From JBDKVA01 sp039679375 (GTDB lineage: Bacteria > Bacillota > Clostridia > Acetivibrionales > DTU013), in assembly GCA_039679375.1 (NCBI GenBank), contig JBDKVA010000076.1:1-64000 (forward strand): a stretch of DNA of 64,000 nt. Direction: 5' to 3'. Position 1 is the stretch's first letter. Every line of letters begins with the position of its first letter. The notes under the pieces were generated by a model. That model worked only from the letters and a program-made list of their open reading frames with translations, made no database searches and was not told the DNA's origin. The translations under genes and the position numbers were made by a program. Positions 33,198 through 43,500 of this stretch are shown here, one piece after another.

Positions 33198-34552
33198 ATA
33201 AAAAGACGGGAAAGCAGCTTAGATCAATAAAAAGTGGGGTTCATGGAATGATAAAGAGGTTTTTTACAGTTTGCCTGCTATCCATATTTCTGCTCCAATC
33301 AGGATGCAGCAGTGTGATATCCGTTCCTTCCGCACCGGTCGGCAGCTACAGCGTCGATGGGGTAAGCATTACGGATAAAGGTAATTACTTTAGTGTTGTA
33401 CTTGATTTTACCACCGGTCTGACACACAGGCAGGTCGGAGAAGCTTATGCAAAGGGAATACTGCAGTTGGTGCCCGACTATGAAGCACTTGTTGATTCAT
33501 ACATTGCTGAAAATATTATTCATTCCGATTACAAACCCGCTTTTAACCGTATAGAGGACATTAAACCCGGTATAAATGATGATTTTATAGAAGAGATCGA
33601 TGCAATGGCGTCAGTTTTGTCCGGTGGCGGGAATGATTTGAGAAGAGATGGAAAAGTGTCGCGAAATGAATTTTATCTCTTTAACCTGTTCACAGATGTA
33701 GTTCGTGGTACCCAATGCAGTTATATCTCGGTTTTCGGAACGCGTTCCGCAACGAAAAAAACGATCACGGGAAGGAACCTGGATTGGTACGGAGGCAGCA
33801 GGAACCAGCTTCCAAGGCTCCAGGCAGTAATTACCCACCTTTATCCTGACAAAAAGGTATGTTCTATCGGTTACATGGGTTTTATGGGAGTTATTACAGG
33901 TTTTAATGACAGCAGGATTTTCGCGGGTATCCTTGATTCAGGTACAAATGCGGCATATACATCCGAAGGAAGGCGCTCCTATGTTTTTGATCTGAGATAT
34001 GCGCTGGAGAATATGAGAACGATGGATGATGCGGCGGAATTTATGAGAGATCCCTCAAAGCTTTATACATATAACCATATCATCGGGTTTTCCGATCCGG
34101 ACAGGAGCATTATTCTGGAAAATAATTTCAGCGGGAGCGGATCGGACGGGAACAGAGTAAAACGCGCAATAAGAGAGAGCGATTCCGGGCTGAACAAAAA
34201 TATAACCTGGGGGATCAGTAATGCCGCAGCTGCAGTAAATTCCTTTGTGCTTTACGGTAATCATGATAATCATACACCCAATAAATATAATACGAAAAGG
34301 TGGTCAAATATTAAAACACAATTGCAGAATGAAGGCTCAGAGGTATCCTCCGAGAAAATGAAGAGGATCATTTCCTATAACCGCGGCAAACCGGGCAACT
34401 TTTCCGAGAGCGGCGATATTTATAATAAAATGACTTTGCAAATGATCGTATTTCAGCCGGATACCCTGTCGCTTGAGATTTATTTTCGTCCGAAGGGTAA
34501 CAGGATCAACCCGGTTCAACCTGTTTTTGAAAAGATTGAGGTTTTTGAGTAA
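33194..34552 (+). CDS. Lipoprotein Ntn-hydrolase (C45/choloylglycine-hydrolase-like amidase)
   Basis: This 452-residue protein has an extended N-terminus, then a lipoprotein signal peptide with lipobox LLQSGC (Cys38), so it should sit on the outer face of the membrane. The predicted nucleophile is Cys175 in RGTQCSYISVFG, followed by GRNLDW (Arg194, Asn195, Asp197). This is the layout of Cys-Ntn hydrolases such as acyl-CoA:6-APA acyltransferase and N-acylethanolamine acid amidase. Such enzymes self-cleave before the Cys. It would hydrolyse an amide bond, possibly the fatty acyl-glycine bond made by the cluster. The ATG overlaps the exporter stop. ATG 33248 is an alternative start nearer the signal peptide. 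Confidence 0.8.
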   Translation: MNKKTGKQLRSIKSGVHGMIKRFFTVCLLSIFLLQSGCSSVISVPSAPVGSYSVDGVSITDKGNYFSVVLDFTTGLTHRQVGEAYAKGILQLVPDYEALVDSYIAENIIHSDYKPAFNRIEDIKPGINDDFIEEIDAMASVLSGGGNDLRRDGKVSRNEFYLFNLFTDVVRGTQCSYISVFGTRSATKKTITGRNLDWYGGSRNQLPRLQAVITHLYPDKKVCSIGYMGFMGVITGFNDSRIFAGILDSGTNAAYTSEGRRSYVFDLRYALENMRTMDDAAEFMRDPSKLYTYNHIIGFSDPDRSIILENNFSGSGSDGNRVKRAIRESDSGLNKNITWGISNAAAAVNSFVLYGNHDNHTPNKYNTKRWSNIKTQLQNEGSEVSSEKMKRIISYNRGKPGNFSESGDIYNKMTLQMIVFQPDTLSLEIYFRPKGNRINPVQPVFEKIEVFE

Positions 34553-34584
34553 TAAACGATGAGATAGAATGGGGGAAGCGAAAA

Positions 34585-37500
34585 ATGTCCCAATATGCTA
34601 CTCTTGTTGATTTGATCAAGGCGAGAAAAGAAGAGGAACAAAAAGGAATAACATTCATTCTCGGCGATAAGGAAGAGCGCTATGTATCATATAAGCAGCT
34701 GTACCTGACGTCTTTACGGCTTCTGTATACTCTCCGGCAATCAGGCTACAGGCAGGGAGACGAGGTCCTGTTTCAAATCGAGGATAACGAGCGCTTTGTT
34801 TATTCCTTCTGGGCATGCATTCTTGGCGGTATGATACCTGTACCCGTATCTACAGGCAATAACGATGAACACAAGCTGAAGCTGTTTAAAATATGGGGTA
34901 AACTGAAGAATCCAAGAGTGATCATATCAGCCGAGTTCCTGAACAAAATGGAAGCATTCGCCGAAAAAAACGGATTAAGCGCTCAAATGGAGGCTGTCAG
35001 GAACAGCGCGACGTTTATTGAGGATGCCATTCAGACAGAGATGTATGGGGATATTTGCCGCCCCGACCCGGAAGATATTGTACTGATCCAATTTTCATCG
35101 GGCTCCACAGGCGACCCGAAAGGTGTGATCATTACACATGGAAATGTTCTGACAGATTTGAACGCAGTGATCCGGTGGGAGCATATCGGCATGAACGACG
35201 CCGGACTTAACTGGATGCCTCTTACGCATGACATGGGGTTGATCGGCACGCACATAAAAGGGATCATGGCATGCATAAACCAATTCAATATCCAGACACA
35301 GCTGTTTATAAGGCATCCCTCCCTATGGATCGAAAAAGCCAGCGAGCATAAGGCTACCTTGCTGTACTCGCCTAATTTCGGATATAAACATTTTCTGAAG
35401 TTCTATAATCCTGAAGCAATGAAGGAATGGGATTTGTCAAGCGTACGTCTGATTTTCAACGGGGCTGAGCCGATATCTCTCGACCTCTGCAATGAATTTC
35501 TGGACAAGATGGCTGTCTATGGTCTAAAGAGGAATGCCATGCATCCCGTATACGGCCTGGCGGAAGGTACCATTGCCGTTGCCTTCCCGAATGACGGCGA
35601 AGAATTATTGTTCCACACGCTTGACAGAAACCATCTTAGGATCGGAGAAACAGTAGTCGACTTATCGAATGAAAATAAGAATTCCATTGTTTTTTTGGAC
35701 GAGGGTTATCCGATTTACAATAGCTTTGTCCGCATCTGTGATGAAGAAAATCATGATATAGGCGAAAACAGGGTGGGCTGCATTCAGATATCGGGAGGAA
35801 ATGTCACTTCGGGATACTATAATGACATTCAGGCTACAAAAGAGGCTATAACACCCGATGGATGGCTGAAAACCGGCGACCTTGGCTTCATGAGGAACAG
35901 AAGGCTTACCATCACCGGGCGTTCAAAGGATGTTATTTTTGCAGCCGGGCAGAATTTTTATTCCCATGATATCGAGCGCGTCTGTGAATCGGTTGATGGC
36001 ATGGAACTTGGCAAAATAGCGGCAGCGGGAGTATTCAATGACCGCCTGGGATGTGATGAACTGATTCTTTTCGTCATGTACAGGCAAAAGCTTGAATCCT
36101 TTATTCCTGTTGCAGCAAGCCTGCGGAATGCGATCAGCCGGAAAATGGGTATTGAGGCCACGGAGATCATACCGGTAAAAAATATCCCCAAAACAACGAG
36201 TGGAAAGCTTCAACGGTATAAATTGCGTGAGGAATACATAAATGGGGAGTATGACTTCATCAAGCAGCAAATGCATGCTTTACTGGAAGAAGATTTTAAA
36301 AGAAGGGAAATTGTTCCGCCTGCTAATCCCATCCAGGAAGAGCTGGTTAAAATATGGTCGGAGGTTCTGAACATTGAGCGGATAGGTATCCGGGACAATT
36401 TCTTTGATTTGGGAGGGGATTCCTTACGGATTACCCAAATCGCTTCCAGAATTAGAGATCGTTTTCAAGTCGATTTGAATCAGGCAGCGCTTTTTGAAAA
36501 TACTGATATACAAAAGCTTGCAGAGGTGGTGGAAAATGCGGCTTGCAAGCGGAAAGACACGTCTGGTGAGATCCGTACGGCAGCGTGTTTAAGTGAAAGG
36601 GCTCCCCTTTCCTTTGCGCAGCAAAGGCTATGGTTTCTTGACCGCCTGCATTTGCAAAGCCCCCAGTATAATCTGTATACGGGGTTTATTTTGAAAGGCA
36701 TCCTGAATAGGGAGGTACTGCAAAAGAGCCTTAATAGTATCATGAAGCGGCATAAAATATTGCAGTCCTATTTTATTGAAGAAAACGGTAAACCTGTGCA
36801 GATGCTGGACCAGGAAGCTATAATGCCACTGAAGTATGTCGACTTGAGGAACATACCGGAAGCGGACAGGAGGACAAAAGCCGAGGATCTGGCAAAAATG
36901 GAAGCGGGAAAGTCCTTTGACCTTGAAAAGCCTCCGCTTATCAGAGGCAGGCTGATCTGCACCGGTGATGCGGAGCATATGCTGATTTTAGCGGTACATC
37001 ACATCGTTTTTGACGGATGGTCTTTCGGAATACTCCTGCATGATCTGAATCTATTTTATGAAGCGCTTCTGAATGGAGAGGAGCAAACGCTGTCTGAGCC
37101 GGATATACAATATGCTGATTTTTCCAGGTGGCAGAATGAAAATGAATGGCCAGGATATTTGAACGGGCAGCTTGCATATTGGAGGAAGCAGCTTGAAGGC
37201 CGCTTGCCCGTATTGGATTTGCCGCTCGACAATCCAAGGCCTCCGGTCCAAACCTACAATGGAGCAAGGTTTACATGCGGCATTCCGGCGGAACTGGTGA
37301 ATAAGCTGCAGAAATATGCAAGGAAAGAGAATGCAACATTGTTCATGGTGCTGCTGGCGGCATTTAAAACTCTTCTATGCAGGTATTCAGGCCAATCGGA
37401 CATCATTGTAGGCTCGCCCATAGCTAATAGAAACCGGAAAGATATTGAGGGCTTGATTGGATTTTTCACCAACAATATTATCCTGCGCACCCGCTTTTCA

Positions 37501-40500
37501 AATAAGATCGTGTTTAGCGAGCTTTTAGCAAAGGTGAGGCAGGTAACCGTCGAAGCCTATACGAATCAGGATGTTCCGTTTGAAAAGCTTGTCGGGGAGC
37601 TGCATGCGGAACGGGATATGAGCAGGAATCCATTGTTTCAGGTACTGTTCGGAATGCAGAATGCGCCTGTACCGAAAATGGAATTTTCCGAACTGAATGT
37701 CTCAATACTGGAACTGGATGCAGGATATTCAAGGTTTGACCTGTCTGTTGATATCCGTGATGCCGGAGATAGATTATTCGCTGATTTCGAGTACAATACT
37801 GATCTCTTTAGTGAAGACACAATTTCAAGAATGGCAGGCCATTACCGGCAGTTGCTTTCGTGTATTGCATATAATCCTAATTTGCCGTTGGACAGCTATG
37901 AAATAATGACGGCGGGGGAAAAGAAAACTATACTTTATAAATGGAATGATACAAAGAAAGATATAAATGCCTGTTCCAACTGGACCGAGCTTTTTGAAAG
38001 GCAAGCGGCGGCATCGCCGGATGCTGTTGCAGCGGTTTGCGGGAAACAGCAGGTAACTTACTCCGAGCTGGATGAACGCTCCAATCGCCTGGCTCATTAC
38101 CTGCATTCGGCCGGGGTGGGACCGGAGACCGTTGTAGGAGTTTATACCGACCGTTCTATTGATATGCTTGCAGTGCTTATTGGGATACATAAAACAGGAG
38201 CTGCCTATTTGCCGATGGATCCCATTTTCCCAAAGGAGCGCCTTGCCTATATCATTGAAGATGCAAATGTTGGTTTGATCTTATCGGAAAAGAAGCTGTC
38301 CGGTACTCTTCCCCGCCATAATGCCAGGGTTGTCAGCCTGGATTCCGAGTGGGACATTATTTCCGGATATAGCGCCGCCAGAATTGATGTTAATAAAAAT
38401 TCCCGCGATCTTGCCTATGTGATATATACCTCGGGTTCTACAGGCAAGCCGAAGGGTGTTCTGATCGAGCAGCATTCATTGATAAATTTTCTGTTATCTA
38501 TGGCTGAAAAGACCGGCGTAAAAAAGAAGGATTCTTTGCTGGCTGTTACGACATTATCCTTTGATATTGCAGGTCTGGAGCTTTATATGCCTCTGATTTG
38601 CGGCGCCCGGGTCGTGATCGCCCAAAGGGATGATGTTTCTGACGGCAGCAGACTGGAACGGCTGCTGCATGAGCAGGGTATTTCCATAATGCAGGCGACG
38701 CCTGCAACATGGAGGCTTCTCATAGAGTCGGGATGGACCGGCTGCAGCGGCCTGAAGGTATTATGCGGCGGTGAAGCACTGTCCCAGGATCTTGCCGGTC
38801 AGCTTTTGGACAGATGTTCTGCTCTGTTTAACGTATACGGTCCGACGGAAACTACAATATGGTCGACGATAGAACGCGTAGAATCCGGGAGCGGAATGGT
38901 ATCCATCGGCAGGCCGATTGCAAATACGCAGGTGTATGTGGTGGATGATTCCATGAACCCCGTCCCCGCAGGAGTACCCGGTGAACTGCTTATTGGCGGT
39001 GACGGGCTGGCGCGGGGATATATGAACCTGCCCGATCTGACCGGCGAGAAATTTATTCCTGACCGGTTTGGTAAAAAACACGGTGCGCTGCTCTACAGAA
39101 CGGGGGACACCGTCAGGTTCATACAGGATGGAAAGCTTGAATTTATGGGCCGTAAGGACAATCAGGTAAAAATCAGGGGATATAGGATCGAGCTTGGGGA
39201 AATCGAAAATTTGATAAATCAGGAGCCGTCCGTAAAGGAAAGCGTTGTTGCCGCAAGGGAGCTTATTCCGGGAGAAAAGGCCCTGGTAGCGTATATCATA
39301 CCCTCTAGGGAAAAAGGTGGGGATATCAGCATCGAACACATGCGTAAAAACCTGGCGGACAAGCTGCCGGCTTATATGATACCATCCTCCTATATGGTAA
39401 TGGATTTCTTCCCAATGACGCCAAATGGCAAAATTGACAGAAAAGCTTTACCTTTACCTCAAAGCGCAAGTATAAAGCTGGGTGTAAATTATATAGCACC
39501 GTCAAGTGAAATAGAAAAGCAGCTTGTTTCAATTTGGAAGGAAGTCTTGAAAACAGATGCAGTCGGCTTGAACCAAAATTTCTTTGATTCGGGAGGGCAT
39601 TCGCTGTTGTTGGCCCAGGTGAGGAGCAGGATCGGGAGTGCCTTAAAAAAGGATGTCTCTATGATGGACCTGTTCAAATACCCCACAATAGCTGCGTTAT
39701 CAGGTTTTCTCTCGGAGGACGGCAAGCTTGCGGCAGGGACGGGATCCGCTGCAATGACTGGGGCTGGACACGCTGATACGCAAGAAGGTGGGAAAATGTG
39801 CGAAAAAGTAGCAGTGATAGGGCTCAGCGGCAGATTCCCGGGTGCGGATGATATAGAGCAATTCTGGAATAATCTTTGCAGCGGAGTTGAGTCCATATCA
39901 CGGTTTTCAGATGAGCAGGTATCAGGAGAAGGCATTGATGCGGATATGCTGAGGAAACCCGGCTATGTAAAGGCGTGGGGAGCACTTGACGGTATAGACA
40001 GATTTGATGCCGGATTCTTTGAGTACAACCCAAGGGAGGCGGAAATCCTTGATCCGCAGCAAAGGGTATTTCTGGAGGAATCATGGAAGGCTCTGGAGAA
40101 TGCAGGTTATGATGTGGAGAAATTTAACGGCCTGGTGGGAGTATTTGCAAGCGTAGGCATGAATACCTACGCACAAAGGCTGAAGGACAGTTATGCTTCA
40201 AATGGCCTGGCAAGCGATTATCAGATCATGGTCGGCAATGATAAGGATTTTCTTGCGACACGCATTGCCTATAAGCTAAACCTTGAAGGTCCCGGCATTA
40301 CTGTTCAGACAGCATGCTCTTCATCACTGGTAGCCGTTCATCTGGCATGCCGGAGCCTGATCAGCAGGGAATGCGATATGGCACTGGCAGGCGGCGTTAG
40401 CATCAGACTGCCGCAACAAGCCGGATATCTGTATCAGGAAGGAATGATCCTGTCCCCTGACGGCCATTGCAGAGCTTTTGACGAGCAGGCGCAGGGTACT

Positions 40501-43500
40501 GTGGGAGGCAACGGCGCAGGCGTTGTAGTATTAAAACGCCTTGACGACGCCATTTCGGACGGAGATGATATAAGCGCCGTCATTCTCGGAACAGCGGTCA
40601 ATAATGACGGAGCAATGAAAGTGGGATATACGGCGCCGCGTATCGGCGGGCAGGCAAAGGCGGTCGCGAAAGCGCAGGCAAAGGCAGGAGTTGAGCCCGA
40701 ATCAATAACATACATTGAAGCGCATGGGACAGGAACTCCTCTTGGTGATCCGATAGAGATAGAGGCGCTGACGCAAGTCTTCAGGGAAAAGACAGAGAAA
40801 AAGGAGTACTGTGCGATCGGTTCGGTGAAAACGAATATAGGGCATCTGGATGCGGCGGCGGGCGTAACGGGGCTGATCAAAACCGTGTTATCGCTGCGTA
40901 ACAGGATGATACCTCCGAGCTTGAATTTTACAAAACCCAATCCAAAAATAAAATTCAGTGAAAGCCCGTTTTACGTAAACCGCTCGCTGACCGGCTGGAG
41001 TAATGCATCAGGTCCGCTCAGAGCAGGGGTGAGTTCCTTCGGGATCGGAGGGACAAACGCACATGCCGTACTGGAAGAAGGACCGGCAATAAAAAGTGAT
41101 GAAAATACAGGCAGGCCTTTATTATTCATATTATCAGCCAAAAGCAAAAAAGCCCTGGAGAGCATGACGGCAAATTTCATCCGCTTTTTGGAAAACAACA
41201 GCGCCGTTAACCTTGCGGACGTTGCATATACGCTGCAGCTCGGGCGCAAGGAGTTTGAATACAGGAGGTTCTTCGTAAGCGCGACCGTTCAGGAAGCTTT
41301 GGAGGCACTGAGAAATAACGCCGGTCAGCAAAAATATGACGGTCGGCAAAATAACAAAGGGGGGTCCGGGGATTATCCATTGGAGCAGATCGGACAAATG
41401 TGGCTGAACGGCGACAGCATAGATTGGGTAAAGCTTTATAAAGGACAGAAGAGAAAACGTATTCCCCTTCCGGTATATCCCTTTGAAGGTCAATCCTATT
41501 GGGCAAAAAAAGCCATGCCTGTAAAGATGGAGCAGCCTGCGGCAATGATAACCGGAAGGGCTGACATTTCCGGGTGGTTTTATACGCCGGTATGGAAGCA
41601 GTCAGTTGAGAGCAGCGGCAGTCCCGACCCGGGAAGCTTCAGAAAAGGAGTCATTCTTATTTTGATGGATCGCTGCGGTTTTTCTGAGGCTTTTTCCGTC
41701 CATTTGAAGCAAAGGTACATAAATACGGTTGTAGCTACAACATATGAAGAATATAGACAGGCAGATCAGCATCGCTATCTTTTTAATCCGGCGGATCCTG
41801 CGCATTATGACCGGTTAATCGGCGATCTGGCGAAAAAAGGGGAAACGCCTGAGATGATTGTAAATATGCTTGGAATAGATACAGATACACATGAAGTGAG
41901 TGCACAAGATGGTTTATATTTTGGAGAGAGGTTGTTTTTCAGTATGATGTATCTGGCGCAAGCCGCAGGCAGGAATGCCATGAATACGCCGATACAGCTT
42001 AAAGTGCTGGCAAACCGCTCTCAAAAGATATTGAGCGGCGAGACGATCTCTCCTGAAAAAGCGCTTCATCTCGGGGCTTGCAGAGTTATACCCAGAGAGT
42101 ATCCGAATATCAGGTGCTGCAGCATTGATTGCGTATTGCCGGAAACAGGAGGCATACAGGAGCAGGAACTGTATGATCTGCTTGCGGACGAAATTTGCTT
42201 CATGCCCTGTGAAGGGCTGATCGCATATCGAGGAATGGAAAGGTGGAAACAGGAGTACGAAAGATTTAGTCCCAATGAGAAAAACCGCCGGACCGTCAAG
42301 CTTAAGAATAACGGCGTGTATATCATAACAGGGGGTTTGGGCGGGATCGGGCTTGAAACGGCCGGTTACATTGCAAATAAAACGCATACAGCGATAATTC
42401 TGCTGGGGCGGTCCTGGTTTCCTGACGCCTCGCAGTGGGAACAATGGCTGGAAACGCACAGCAAAAAGGATGTGATATCGCGCAGGATAAAGCGGCTGAA
42501 AGAGATACAGAAAACCGGTGCTGAGCTGTTTATATGCCGTGCGGATGTTTCCGACCGCGATCAGCTGAGGAATATCCGTGACGAAGTGATAAAGAGGTAT
42601 GGGAAAATAGATGGGATCATACATGCCGCAGGCATTCCCGGAGGCGGTATGATTCAGCTTAAAAAGAAGGAAGATGCAAAGAAGGTCCTGACGCCAAAAG
42701 TAAAGGGGACACTGGCCTTATTTGATACATTCGTGGATTGCCGCCTTGATTTCATGGTATTTTACTCATCGCTTAACGCCGTTACAGGCGGCTTCGGGCA
42801 GATTGATTACAGCGCTGCGAATGCATTTCTTGATGCTTTTGCCCTAGTACACGACAGCCATAAAGGCACCAGGTTCATATCGATTGATTGGGACAGATGG
42901 GCGGGAATCGGTATGGCATCCGGGATACTGCCGGGCATGGACGATAAAACAGAGGATGTGCATCCGCTTTTAGGCAGATGTTTGAATGAACGTGAGGATA
43001 CCGTCATTTTCTTAATAGAAATAAGCCCCGAAAAGAACTGGGTGTTATCAGAGCATCTGGTGCTCGGCATACCTACGGTTGCCGGTACGACTTATCTTGA
43101 AATGGCCAGAGCTGCTTTGGAGGAGTTGACCGGAAGCAGTAAAGCTGAAATTACCGATGTGTTGTTTTTATATCCGCTGGCGGTTAAACCGGGAGAAAAA
43201 CGGAATGTCTTCACCTTCATGATGAAAAATGGGAACGCCTACGATTTCAGGATTATCAGCAAGGCCGGCGGCGAAGATAATGAAAATGCAAACTGGCTGG
43301 AGCATATACGAGGGAAGATTGCGCCATTTGATAATGAAAGAGGCGGTGTCTTCACTCTCCAGGATCTAAAAGAGAAGTATGGCGCTGAAACGATATATTC
43401 TGACGGCGGACAGTATAAGCTTTCCGAAGAATTTATCAGCTTCGGCGGCAGGTGGAGGTCGCTCAGAAGCTTTACATGCAGTAATGACGGCGGATTGGTT

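Noticed and set aside
40434..40940. Long minus-strand ORF opposite the first KS domain
   Set aside because: Composition is that of a shadow of the conserved KS sequence; no ribosome binding site or recognisable domain.
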